A model generated the notes under the pieces. It ran no database searches, was not told where the DNA came from, and saw nothing but the letters and a program-made list of their open reading frames with translations. Below are positions 27,356-35,758 of a stretch of 64,000 nt of DNA, in pieces (the first letter of the stretch is position 1; the number at the start of each line of letters is the position of its first letter). The DNA comes from GCA-2697345 sp002697345 (GTDB taxonomy: Bacteria > Pseudomonadota > Alphaproteobacteria > Rhodobacterales > Rhodobacteraceae). The position numbers and the translations under genes were made by a program. The stretch lies in the NCBI GenBank assembly GCA_943787605.1, contig CALSNB010000001.1, positions 744,001 through 808,000 of the forward strand, written 5' to 3'.

Positions 27356-28879
27356 ATGACAACGCCAAGAGTCGCCATTTTGGGCATGTTTCTGGAAAGC
27401 AACAGATTTTCTCAGACGATGGGAGAAAAGCAATTTAAGCAGCAAGTCTATCTTACGGGAGAAGACATCACACAGGACGCCCGTAGTCCGAATCCTACAC
27501 TAATGAAGGAATATGTCGGCTTTTATGCAGGCATGGACCAGCGCGGCGATTGGGAGCCAGTACCTATTTTGGTGGCAGGCTGTGGGGTAGGCGGTCCGGC
27601 AGACCATGCCTTTTTCCTTGAGACGTTGAAAGAAATTGAGGATAAACTGGCCAAGGTCGGAAAATTAGACGGCGTCTATATCGGCAATCACGGTGCAATG
27701 ATCACAACCCAAGAACAGGATGCCGATGGAGTATTTTATCAAGAAATCAGGCGTATGGTCGGCGCAGATGTGCCGATTGTCACAACACTCGACCCGCATG
27801 CCAATGTCTCTGAAACGATGATCAATTCGGTTGATATCACGGTGTCTTACATCACTGACCCCCACATTGACCACGCTGATCGCGGGGTAGAAGTGGCAGG
27901 CCTCTTATATGAGCTTTGGGATGGTATGAAACCTCATGTGTTTTCTGTCCGGCTCCCCATTGTGCCGCCAAATGTGGCTACTTTTACTAACTCTGGCGCG
28001 TTTGGTGAGATGGTCGATATGGGCCAGTTGCGGCTGCGTCCCGAGATTTGTAATGTCTCAATATTGGGGGGGTTTGCCTTTTCTGATACGTGGAAAAATG
28101 GCCTCACAATTATCGTCACCGGGCGAAATGAAGGGATGCATGCCCACGCACTTACCAAAGAACTGGCCGACTATGGTTGGGCCAACCGGGAACGCTTTAT
28201 TTGCGAGGCTGAACCGATGGTTGATGCCGTGGAGCGTATCGTCGCCACCGGCCTTGATGCGTCTTTGCCTCCGTCAATCTATTCTGATCTTGGTGACAAC
28301 TGCGGTGCGGGCGGCCCTTCGTGCACAACCTGGATGCTTGAAGCCGTGCATAAGGCCGGGGCTGAGGGGGCTTTAATCTACAACTTTTATGATCCAATCT
28401 TAGCCGCCGAAGCAGATGATAAGGGAGTTGGGGCGACCTTTACTGCCACGTTCCACGGTGATGATTGGGGAAACGAGGGTCAGAAAAATCACAGCGCAAA
28501 AGCTACGGTGCTTGCGCTTTATGATGATACCGTGATTGGCCGCCATGGCATTGTGAAGGACAAAACGATCTATCCCGGCCCCATGGCTCTTCTTGATTTA
28601 GGTGGTGTGCAGGTATTGCTGGTCAGCCGGCGCGTCGTCGGTAATGATCCGATATATGCGGAAGTTCTAGGGATAAATCTGTCCAAAGTGCGTAGCATCG
28701 TGGTGAAAGTTCGCAGTTCGTTCCCTGTTGGTTTTGACGAGTTCATTGCCTCAGAAAATATTCACTTCGTGGATACGCCCGGGCGCACGTCTCCGATGCT
28801 CAAACGCATGCCATTCGAGAACTTACCGCGGCCTGTGTACCCACTAGACAGTGGGTTTGATTGGAAGAACCCACTTTAA
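27356..28879 (+). CDS. M81 family metallopeptidase (MlrC-like)
   Basis: Related to microcystinase C, a zinc peptidase acting on linear peptides with unusual residues. At 507 residues it has normal length. The N-terminal domain (VAILGMFLESNRFS) carries metal-site candidates in IGNHGAMITTQEQDADG, TTLDPHANVS and THE-like DPHIDHADRG. The C-terminal MlrC_C domain contains YSDLGDNCGAGGPSCTTWML. ATG 27356 is preceded by TGGAGG at 27343-27348. GC content is clearly higher than in the flanking core genes, which suggests transfer. The neighbouring AbgB remnant hints at an original peptide or acyl-amino-acid degradation locus. Confidence 0.88.
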   Translation: MTTPRVAILGMFLESNRFSQTMGEKQFKQQVYLTGEDITQDARSPNPTLMKEYVGFYAGMDQRGDWEPVPILVAGCGVGGPADHAFFLETLKEIEDKLAKVGKLDGVYIGNHGAMITTQEQDADGVFYQEIRRMVGADVPIVTTLDPHANVSETMINSVDITVSYITDPHIDHADRGVEVAGLLYELWDGMKPHVFSVRLPIVPPNVATFTNSGAFGEMVDMGQLRLRPEICNVSILGGFAFSDTWKNGLTIIVTGRNEGMHAHALTKELADYGWANRERFICEAEPMVDAVERIVATGLDASLPPSIYSDLGDNCGAGGPSCTTWMLEAVHKAGAEGALIYNFYDPILAAEADDKGVGATFTATFHGDDWGNEGQKNHSAKATVLALYDDTVIGRHGIVKDKTIYPGPMALLDLGGVQVLLVSRRVVGNDPIYAEVLGINLSKVRSIVVKVRSSFPVGFDEFIASENIHFVDTPGRTSPMLKRMPFENLPRPVYPLDSGFDWKNPL

Positions 28880-28919
28880 GTTTCAGGATAATCGTTCGGG
28901 CGTCCACACTGCATTTGGT

Positions 28920-28941
28920 AAAACGTCAGCAGAGACGTTTT
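28920..28941. terminator. Candidate bidirectional terminator between MlrC and FGE genes
   Basis: Perfect 8-bp inverted repeat AAAACGTC / GACGTTTT with a 6-nt loop (agcaga), placed between the convergent M81 and FGE genes. The stem ends in T runs in both directions, so it could terminate both. The stem is AT-rich and therefore weak. Confidence 0.5.
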
Positions 28942-28962
28942 CTTACAGCTTTGGCCTTTGGC

Positions 28963-29877
28963 TTACACTTGGTCAAACACAATGCGAAATCCGATGTTAC
29001 TGGTGGAACTGTCTGGGGAATTACCGGTGCGGGCTGCGATGCGGTATCGGGTACAATAAGAGGCGTGGCACAAAAAGCTGCCGCCTTTGATCAACCTATA
29101 TCCGTGCATGGCGGCGGCCTGAGCTTTCCCAGCTTTTGACAGGGACTTGATACCAAATAGGTCCGCAGTCCAATCCCAAACATTGCCAGCCATACCATAA
29201 AGCCCGTATCCATTTGCAGCGAATGACTTCGCAGGGCTATTAAAGGCGTAGCCATCTGCAGCGGTGTTATGGGTTGGAAACTTGCCTTGCCAGATGTTGC
29301 ACGGCAGGTGTTGGGTCTCGTCTGGATCCGTATTGCCCCAAGGATAAATCACATTGCCCAATCCGCCCCGAGCGGCATGCTCCCATTCTACCTCTGAAGG
29401 TAGGCGTCCACCAGCCCATGCGCAATAGGTTTGCGCATCATGCCAAGATAGGTGCACTGCCGGATGATCGGGCTCATATGTAGGGCCCTGCGGACCTGTG
29501 GGCCAGTCCCATGTCGCCCCATCCACCCGTCGCCACCACTGCGCGCCCTGCGAGCCTTGCAGCGTTTGTTGAGACTTCGGCACCTGTGAGTGAAAGACGA
29601 AAGACCAGCCAAAGCGCGCAGCCTCTGTCACAAAGCCTGTATCGGCCGTGAAGGTGGAGAATTCGCGGTTGCTCACGGGAGTTTGACCCATACGAAACGG
29701 CTTGATTTTGGTTTTGCGTAAGGGGGCTTCGCCATTGTGTTTGATCACGGGATGATCGGTGCCGAGCAGGCCAGACCCACCAGGAATGTCACAAAGAGCA
29801 CCTGTATGGGCCCCAACTCCGCCAAGGGGGATGCGGGCAAGGCTTTTGCCGCCTCGGGCCGGGCTACAGCAGTTCAC
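28963..29877 (-). CDS. Formylglycine-generating enzyme (sulfatase maturase)
   Basis: Copper enzyme that oxidises the active-site Cys of type I sulfatases to formylglycine. From GTG 29877 it has about 304 residues beginning with the Cys-Cys-containing leader VNCCSPARGG. The FGE-sulfatase domain shows MGQTPVSNREFSTF, RLPSEVEWEHAARGG, YGLYGMAGNVWDWTADLFG and the catalytic GGSFLCHASYCTRYRIAAR, with the two reactive cysteines five residues apart. That pair separates true FGEs from other SUMF1-like proteins. TTG 29886 is an alternative start. The upstream region abuts a sulfatase remnant. It probably serves all sulfatases of this window. Confidence 0.9.
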   Translation of the reverse strand: MNCCSPARGGKSLARIPLGGVGAHTGALCDIPGGSGLLGTDHPVIKHNGEAPLRKTKIKPFRMGQTPVSNREFSTFTADTGFVTEAARFGWSFVFHSQVPKSQQTLQGSQGAQWWRRVDGATWDWPTGPQGPTYEPDHPAVHLSWHDAQTYCAWAGGRLPSEVEWEHAARGGLGNVIYPWGNTDPDETQHLPCNIWQGKFPTHNTAADGYAFNSPAKSFAANGYGLYGMAGNVWDWTADLFGIKSLSKAGKAQAAAMHGYRLIKGGSFLCHASYCTRYRIAARTGNSPDSSTSNIGFRIVFDQV

Positions 29878-29887
29878 CTGGGCCAAG

Positions 29888-30070
29888 TCATCTACCCCAC
29901 AACGAATTACTATAGCACTGGCGTATAGTTATAATGCCAACATAGTGATTATCAAATGTCACGGCACGTTGTGAAAAACGTAAGAAATTTGGCGTATGAA
30001 CGCTTGTTGGACCATAATTTTCCATTGCGTTACGGTTAAGAGAATCTAAAAGAACGAAAACAGTCTTCAT
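29888..30070 (-). pseudogene. Sulfatase, N-terminal remnant
   Basis: A 60-codon frame beginning MKTVFVLLDSLNRNAMENYG and continuing TPNFLRFSQRAVTFDNHYVG, which is the start of a type I sulfatase. It breaks off just before the expected catalytic Cys motif (family members continue with a Cys-x-Pro-x-Arg block); the remaining 15 codons are unrelated. The break lies about 25-50 bp upstream of the FGE gene on the same strand, so a deletion seems to have joined sulfatase codon 45 to sequence in front of the FGE. Confidence 0.7.
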
Positions 30071-30159
30071 GTCTTAATTACCCAATTTGATGTATTAAAG
30101 AAACTGTCATTATTGGCAGTTTCTAGCTTTTTGGAATGTGATATTTGTAAAATTTATCA

Positions 30160-31722
30160 TTATTTTTTTGTATGCCGAGGCTTCTGTGGAGGTGTGACAG
30201 GAACGTAAGGATAGCGCCCACGTTGCTTAGTTGCTGTAGTGCTTGGATCTGTACCACCCCGCACATAGACCTTTGCCGGATTGTAGTGTGGCCCAAAATC
30301 CCAAGATGGGAACCGACCGTGCTTCATCGCATCCTGTACAAAGATACGCTTGCGTTGAGACGCTCTGATACGCTGATCAAGGTCATTTTCATCCCAACGT
30401 TCCTGCATCTCGGCGAACATCACACTCAATTCGTCCTGATAATCCGGTGCGTCCGCAAGATTGGTCAATTCAAATGGGTCTTTAGCAAGATCAAACAACA
30501 TTTTAGGATCTGTCCAGCTGTGCACCAGTTTCAGGTTACTCTTGATCATAATCATCGCGGGCGCATAAAGCCCCTCACCGTTGAATTCGATAAATATCTT
30601 GTCATCTTCACTTCCCCTCTTGGGTAAATCCAACAAACTGCGGCCATCGTAAGGGGCGGCATAGCTGTTAAACGATCCACCGCTGGCTATGTCGGTGAAG
30701 GTTGGCAACAAGTCAACCAGCGAGGTCAACGCCTCTTCACGGTGACCCGCTTTCAGTTTCGGACCTTGCGCAATGAGCGGCACACGAACGGATGCCTCAA
30801 ACGGGTTGAACTTGAACCACATCCCACGTTCACCCAGCATTTCGCCGTGATCAGATGTAATGAAAATGTAGGTATTATCTAGCTCACCGATGCTTTGCAG
30901 CGTTTCTACCAACCCGCCAATCAACTCGTCAAAATGCGTGACCATAGCAAAATAACCACGGCGCGCATTATAGAGTTGCTCAGGCGTGATATCAAATTCG
31001 TCCTGCCGGATCGTTAGATAATACCGTTGCGCCCACGGATCGCGATTCTCGTATGGAATATGAGCGACTTCGGGACCAGGGATATCGACATCTTCATACA
31101 TGTCCCAATATTTCTTGCCAGCAACAAAAGGATTGTGCGGCTGGGTAAAGGACACATGCAGCATGAAAGGCCGGTCATCAGTAGACCTTGCGTGGTTGTA
31201 CATCTCCTGCTTGGCCGCAGCGAAGACCTCTTCGTCGTAGTCAATTTGGAGGTTACGTTCACAATGGCCTGCCTCAACAACGCTTAGTAGACTCATAACG
31301 GAGGGAGCATAAGGTTCGTCTGTTTGATTCCAATCCGCGGTCCATGCAAAGTCGGAGGGGTAGATGTCCGTTGTCAGACGTTCTTCGAATCCATGGAGTT
31401 GATCAGGGCCCACGAAGTGCATTTTGCCAGACAGCGTAGTCTTGTAGCCAAGCGCGCGCAGGTAGTGTGCAAAGGTTGGCTCAGACGGCAGAAATTCGGC
31501 ACCGTTGTCAAACACACCAACGTCAGATGGTAACCTCCCCGTCATCATGGACGCCCGCGAGGGGCCGCATACCGGATTGTTGCAATAGCTATTGGTAAAG
31601 GTCGTACCGTTCTCCGCGATCTTGTCAATATTCGGTGTGATCGCGTATGGCTTGCCGTAAGCTGATAGGCAAAGAGAGGTCATCTGATCAGCTTGTATGA
31701 CGAGTATGTTTGGGCGGGTCAT
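30160..31722 (-). CDS. Type I sulfatase, choline-sulfatase-like
   Basis: Hydrolyses a sulfate ester. The 520-residue protein starts MTRPNILVIQADQMTSL, giving the metal-binding Asp, and has the formylglycine site NNPVCGPSRASMMTGR (Cys52 converted by the FGE). The C-terminal metal site is FITSDHGEMLGERGMW. Its C-terminal part (FPSWDFGPHYNPAKVYVRGG) resembles BetC choline sulfatases, but assignment to choline-O-sulfate is tentative. No signal peptide, so cytoplasmic. ATG 31722 has AGGA at 7 bp and overlaps the stop of a truncated ROK regulator gene (ATGA), so the two are coupled. Confidence 0.88.
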   Translation of the reverse strand: MTRPNILVIQADQMTSLCLSAYGKPYAITPNIDKIAENGTTFTNSYCNNPVCGPSRASMMTGRLPSDVGVFDNGAEFLPSEPTFAHYLRALGYKTTLSGKMHFVGPDQLHGFEERLTTDIYPSDFAWTADWNQTDEPYAPSVMSLLSVVEAGHCERNLQIDYDEEVFAAAKQEMYNHARSTDDRPFMLHVSFTQPHNPFVAGKKYWDMYEDVDIPGPEVAHIPYENRDPWAQRYYLTIRQDEFDITPEQLYNARRGYFAMVTHFDELIGGLVETLQSIGELDNTYIFITSDHGEMLGERGMWFKFNPFEASVRVPLIAQGPKLKAGHREEALTSLVDLLPTFTDIASGGSFNSYAAPYDGRSLLDLPKRGSEDDKIFIEFNGEGLYAPAMIMIKSNLKLVHSWTDPKMLFDLAKDPFELTNLADAPDYQDELSVMFAEMQERWDENDLDQRIRASQRKRIFVQDAMKHGRFPSWDFGPHYNPAKVYVRGGTDPSTTATKQRGRYPYVPVTPPQKPRHTKK

Positions 31723-32021
31723 AGATAAATCCTGTCTATGGATGCGCAATCCCGTACTGGATACGCTATTAAAATATAGGAGTTTTTTGCATTACTCTCC
31801 AACGTATTTCTGTGCCCCTGTTGCACCTTGAGGCTGCCAATCTCTTTCAGTAAACCAGCGTTTAAAAACTCTTGTGCGATGTAAGTCATAGCAGCATTGA
31901 TCAGACCTGTTGCATCTGCAAGTCGACTGCGATCAATATCAGAGTTCTTGAGCACCAGTTTCATAACACTAGCCCAATTGAAATTTCGCATATTGTCTAC
32001 GTTTTGGCTTTTTAGTAACAT
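31719..32021 (-). pseudogene. ROK-family regulator, N-terminal HTH remnant
   Basis: A 100-codon frame whose first 65 residues form a winged helix-turn-helix like that of NagC/XylR repressors (VMKLVLKNSDIDRSRLADAT, then FLNAGLLKEIG). The sugar-kinase-like ROK domain of about 280 residues is missing: after a short degenerate stretch the frame ends at TGA overlapping the sulfatase start. It is either a deletion remnant or a stand-alone DNA-binding protein coupled to the sulfatase; I favour a remnant. Confidence 0.6.
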
Positions 32022-32077
32022 TTTAAACCTAAATAATTCTACTAATCACGGTAATTAAATAAAAAAAAGTGTCAAGT

Positions 32078-32210
32078 TAAGTTTCTTTACAAAACACCAG
32101 CCAATGAAACTATCACACCTGTACTAAACCCCCAAGGTGCGAGGCGCGTGGCACTTGGTTCGGGGGCCTGGGTGCGTGGCGGTGCGCGTTTCAACGGTTT
32201 GGATTGGGCC
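32078..32210 (+). repeat. GC-rich dispersed repeat, copy R1
   Basis: First of seven copies of a repeat unique to the 32-48 kb region. It begins TAAGTTTCTTTACAAAACACC, as in copy R3, and shares the core GAGGCGCG and GGCACTTGG, then GTGCGTGGC and TTTGGATTGGG. It fills most of the 310-bp gap between the ROK remnant and the next sulfatase; the rest is AT-rich and shows nothing else. Confidence 0.8.
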
Positions 32211-32331
32211 AAAAAACCTGGGCTGGTTTTAAAGTAGTAGATTTGAGATTTTCCTCACCCAAGTGTCGCAATCGAACAAGTCTAGAATTACACCTTCATT
32301 CTATTTTTGAACGAGAGGTCTGGAGGCTGCC

Positions 32332-33945
32332 ATGCAAATGAACACTAAACCAAACGTTATTTTGATTCTTGCAGACGACATGGGGTTCGCTGATCTAGGT
32401 GTTACGGGATCAGAAATATGCACACCTAACATTAATGCACTTGCCAAAAATGGAGTAATGCTTTCTGCGATGTACAATTGTGCCAGATGTTGTCCGACAC
32501 GCGCATCCTTGCTAACTGGGCTGTATCCCCATAACGCTGGTGTTGGTCACATGGGTGCAAACCTTGGTACGCCAGCTTACCAGGGGTTTTTGCGCAACGA
32601 TAGTGCTACGATTGCAGAACATCTTCGGGCAGATGGATATCGTACATTAATGTCTGGAAAGTGGCACGTTGCAGGGGACTTTAAAGCCCGCAACATTGAC
32701 AGTTGGAAGGTAGGTGAGATTGAGCATCCAACCCCACGACAACGAGGGTTTGATCGTTTTTACGGGATCATTGATGGAGCGACCCATTTTTTTTCTCCGC
32801 ATTACATGCTTGAGGACGACAGCCGCGTAGAAGTTGTGCCTGATGATTTTTACTTCACAGATGCAATTACTGACAAAGCTATTGGAATGATGGAAGAGGC
32901 AGTTGAGGATGAAAACCCATTCTTTTTATATCTTGCACACACAGCCCCCCATTGGCCTCTCCATGCTCACCCAGAAGACATAGCAAAATACGATAACGTA
33001 TATTCCAAAGGATGGGACTACACTCGGACCTCGCGCCACGAGAAAATGAATGGTACAAACATATTTCAAACAAACTGGGATATATCAAAGCGTGACGGTG
33101 ATGTGCATAGCTGGGCCAACGAAAAGAACAAGGACTGGCAAGCTAGTAAAATGGCCACCTATGCCGCGATGGTCGACCGGATGGATCAATCCATCGGTAC
33201 ATTGATTGCGGCCCTAAAACGGATGGGCCAATTTGAAAACACTCTGATTATGTTTCTCTCTGATAACGGGGGTTGTGCGGAGTTTATGGCTGAAGATGGC
33301 TGGGCACAGTTCTATCCTGATCACACTCACGACGGTAAAAAAATCACGATGGGTAATGTCACTGGCCTGCGCCCCGGTGATGCTCAAACATTCCAAAGCT
33401 ATGACAAACCTTGGGCGAATGTATCAAACGCACCATTCCGACTGTTTAAACATTATGTACACGAAGGAGGGATTTCAACGCCACTCATCGCGCATTGGCC
33501 TCAAGGTTTTGAACCACGTACGAACGCACATACAGCCTGTCATGTAGTCGATATCCTTCCCACTATCCTAGAAGCAACAGGGGGCTCCTACCAAAAAGAA
33601 GTGGGTGGGCACGAGATCCAACAAATGCAAGGTGAGTCACTGATGACAATGTTTCGAGGAGCCAATTGGGAGCGCAAGCAGCCCATTTTGTGGGAACACG
33701 AGGGCAATGCTGCTGTGCGGGTTGGGCAATTTAAACTTGTGCGCCAACATGGTCAGGCATGGGAGCTTTACGACATGGAAGCAGATCGAACCGAATTACA
33801 AAATCTAGCAGGTAAACATCCCAAATTAGAAGCTGAAATGGCTGCGCAATATCTCACCTGGGCTGAAAAGGTTGGAGTTATGGATTGGGACATCGCACTT
33901 CCCAAACTATTGGCCGCATGGAACATGATTTCCGTTGACGGGTAA
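32332..33945 (+). CDS. Type I arylsulfatase
   Basis: A 537-residue sulfatase without signal peptide. N-terminal metal site: NVILILADDMGFADLG (two Asp). Formylglycine site: NCARCCPTRASLLTGLYPH (Cys53, C-x-P-T-R). Further landmarks are MSGKWHVAG and IMFLSDNGGCAEF, the second metal site. It resembles AtsA-like arylsulfatases. GGAGG lies 5 bp before ATG 32332. It stands alone, bracketed by repeat copies R1 and R2, like a one-gene cassette. Its substrate is unknown; activity needs the FGE at 28.9-29.9 kb. Confidence 0.88.
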   Translation: MQMNTKPNVILILADDMGFADLGVTGSEICTPNINALAKNGVMLSAMYNCARCCPTRASLLTGLYPHNAGVGHMGANLGTPAYQGFLRNDSATIAEHLRADGYRTLMSGKWHVAGDFKARNIDSWKVGEIEHPTPRQRGFDRFYGIIDGATHFFSPHYMLEDDSRVEVVPDDFYFTDAITDKAIGMMEEAVEDENPFFLYLAHTAPHWPLHAHPEDIAKYDNVYSKGWDYTRTSRHEKMNGTNIFQTNWDISKRDGDVHSWANEKNKDWQASKMATYAAMVDRMDQSIGTLIAALKRMGQFENTLIMFLSDNGGCAEFMAEDGWAQFYPDHTHDGKKITMGNVTGLRPGDAQTFQSYDKPWANVSNAPFRLFKHYVHEGGISTPLIAHWPQGFEPRTNAHTACHVVDILPTILEATGGSYQKEVGGHEIQQMQGESLMTMFRGANWERKQPILWEHEGNAAVRVGQFKLVRQHGQAWELYDMEADRTELQNLAGKHPKLEAEMAAQYLTWAEKVGVMDWDIALPKLLAAWNMISVDG

Positions 33946-34008
33946 TTTTTTTTTACGACCCAGAAACACTTACCATCAGCAGCTTTCTTCCAAAAAATAG
34001 CCTTTAGT

Positions 34009-34085
34009 GGAGGTGCAGGGCACTCGGTTCGGGGCCCTGGGTGCGTGGCCTTGCGCCTTTCAGTCATATCGATTGGGCTCAGTGA
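34009..34085 (+). repeat. GC-rich dispersed repeat, copy R2 (5' truncated)
   Basis: Carries the 3' two thirds of the repeat: GGCACTCGGTTCGGGGCCC, GGGTGCGTGGCCTTGCGC and GATTGGGCTCAGTGAC. The left part with the CCCAATGAATCC block is missing. Same orientation as all other copies. Confidence 0.75.
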
Positions 34086-34352
34086 CACGCTGTATAATAT
34101 CGTAATGAATATCGATACAAGGTCAATTGATAATTTATTCTTTAAGTCACAACATAAAGGTTCTTTAAGTATTACTTAATTCACCTAATACCTATTTAAT
34201 AAAATTAATGAGTACATAAAGTATCTTAAGGTATTTTATATCTATTAAATAATAGTGATATAGATAACCTGGAACTTATTTTGTCGTATCAACTTAAAGT
34301 ACCTAACAACTTATAATCCACCTAATCTGGCAATCACCAACTATACTATCTA

Positions 34353-34382
34353 GTACTGCCCCTGTGGCCCATCAGGGGGTAC
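34353..34382. repeat. Inverted repeat
   Basis: GTAC-TG-CCCCTG and CAGGGG-GTAC face each other across an 8-nt loop, giving a 10-bp stem with a 2-nt bulge. It is isolated in non-coding DNA, with no T run, so not an obvious terminator. Confidence 0.45.
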
Positions 34383-34685
34383 CTTAAGTTACAGCTTAAA
34401 ATGATTAACATTGTGTTGTTGTTCTGTCCTGATCCTGCTGTATGAGTTCTGGCGGGACAACACATAATGTAATTATCTGTCGTACCAACATCATGTCACA
34501 CATCTTGGCACACATTGGTATAGTTCGAATATTCATCGTATATTGACAGGCAGTATTTGATGTGTGAATCTACATGCAGGAATTATATTAGGTTAATTCT
34601 AAAGGTAACTTGTCCGTGTGGGGGCACCATCATTCCAGTTAAGCTACTGAATTGTCTCACCTTTTTATGAGCGAGACATCAAGTA

Positions 34686-34844
34686 GTGTACAAACTAGAT
34701 AACGAATTAGCTTCTCATTTGGCGGTAAAGCAGGGTGTGTATTACTTTGTGAGGCGTGTTCCTAGCGACTTAGTTCAATATTATAAAGTATCAAATAAGC
34801 AACCTGGAAGGTTTGGTTGGCGTGCTAAATTAAATTCTTTGTAG
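34686..34844 (+). pseudogene. Tyrosine-recombinase/integrase, N-terminal remnant
   Basis: From GTG 34686 a 52-codon frame reads VYKLDNELASHLAVKQGVYY, then FVRRVPSDLVQYYKV, which is the typical start of phage-type integrases (the YYFxRRVPxDL block). It stops at TAG 34842. The core-binding and catalytic domains are absent; instead the 3' end of the convergent racemase gene overlaps it. It marks an earlier mobile element now mostly deleted. Confidence 0.65.
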
Positions 34845-35521
34845 ATGCAGAACATCATTGCCTGATTAGAGGTCACTACAGGCTTTCTTAGATCCATCTC
34901 AATCTTTTTTATCACTTCTACAGAGCGCATGTCGGTACAACTGAGAACGATCGCCTGAACTTTTGGACCATCTGCTTTCAGGGCAAGATTATAGATTTCG
35001 TCTGGAGTGAGTTCACCCTGTCCATAACAACCTAAATCATGCCCAATATCAGCACGCACCACAGTTTCCACACCACTCTGTTCTAGGAAAGCGACGGCCT
35101 GTTTGTTGACCTCTCCCAAATAAGGTGATGAAAACCCGATACGTTGAACATCAAGGGCTTTAAGTGCTGAAACCAGCGATCCAGCAGCTGTGAATGTCAA
35201 TGCTCCAGATCCCTCCTCAATCCTAATGGCAAGGTCACGATCAAAACTAGGACCATGGGTCAAAGTAGCAGACGTACAACCATATAGTACTGCATCAGGT
35301 CGTGCCCCTCCGATCATTTTAAGATCTTGACTGAGGTTAAACTTACCAAGTTTGGTCATCTGGTCCGAACTAGGGATTTTATCTGCTTCATATCCACCGG
35401 TACGTTGAAAATGTAGTGAGCAATCGGGAGGACACATCCGTATCAGATCAGGTTCAAGGTTGGTGTTTGTAAAAGGCACTAGAACGCCAACCCTAACGTC
35501 TACTCGGGACCGGCGGCTCAT
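34781..35521 (-). CDS. Asp/Glu racemase superfamily enzyme (maleate isomerase/arylmalonate decarboxylase-like)
   Basis: A 246-residue protein of the two-cysteine racemase superfamily. The first catalytic Cys lies in AVLYGCTSATLTHG and the second in AIVLSCTDMRSVEVI. The start VRVGVLVPFTNTNLEPDL matches maleate cis-trans isomerases and arylmalonate decarboxylases better than true amino-acid racemases. ATG 35521 was chosen over TTG-type starts upstream. The 3' end overlaps the integrase remnant on the other strand. Substrate unknown; adjacent to a PhzF-type isomerase on the same strand. Confidence 0.82.
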   Translation of the reverse strand: MSRRSRVDVRVGVLVPFTNTNLEPDLIRMCPPDCSLHFQRTGGYEADKIPSSDQMTKLGKFNLSQDLKMIGGARPDAVLYGCTSATLTHGPSFDRDLAIRIEEGSGALTFTAAGSLVSALKALDVQRIGFSSPYLGEVNKQAVAFLEQSGVETVVRADIGHDLGCYGQGELTPDEIYNLALKADGPKVQAIVLSCTDMRSVEVIKKIEMDLRKPVVTSNQAMMFCIYKEFNLARQPNLPGCLFDTL

Positions 35522-35631
35522 ATGAACACTTTGTCCATACTGAGAATTAATGTACTCAATACAAAACATTTAGAAGTAACCCAAACTAAGTATTCAATGG
35601 AAATATCTTCAATTTTGTGTTTAAAAAAACC

Positions 35632-35738
35632 TTGTGCATGCATTCTCATCACCGGTACCAGGCCCAGAACCTTTGACGGAACAGCCTGAAGGGTTTAAGG
35701 TTTATCGTATTGATGCCCAGCATAAGGTTCCCAAATGA
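35632..35738 (+). pseudogene. Possible C-terminal gene fragment of unknown family
   Basis: A short plus-strand frame reading PVPGPEPLTEQPEGFK, then VYRIDAQHKVPK and TGA. Composition and codons look like a real protein end, but only about 35 residues remain and an in-frame stop lies upstream. I cannot name the family. Confidence 0.25.
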
Positions 35739-35758
35739 GTTTTGTTGTAATATCATTA

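Larger units (their letters stand above)
33946..34685. other. Long non-coding accessory stretch
   Basis: About 740 bp without a convincing gene between the sulfatase and an integrase remnant. It holds repeat copy R2 near its left end and an inverted repeat at 34353-34382; the rest is AT-rich with no codon-like pattern. Probably degraded mobile DNA. Confidence 0.5.

Noticed and set aside
34353..34382. Inverted repeat as a terminator
   Set aside because: No T run on either side and no adjacent gene end.
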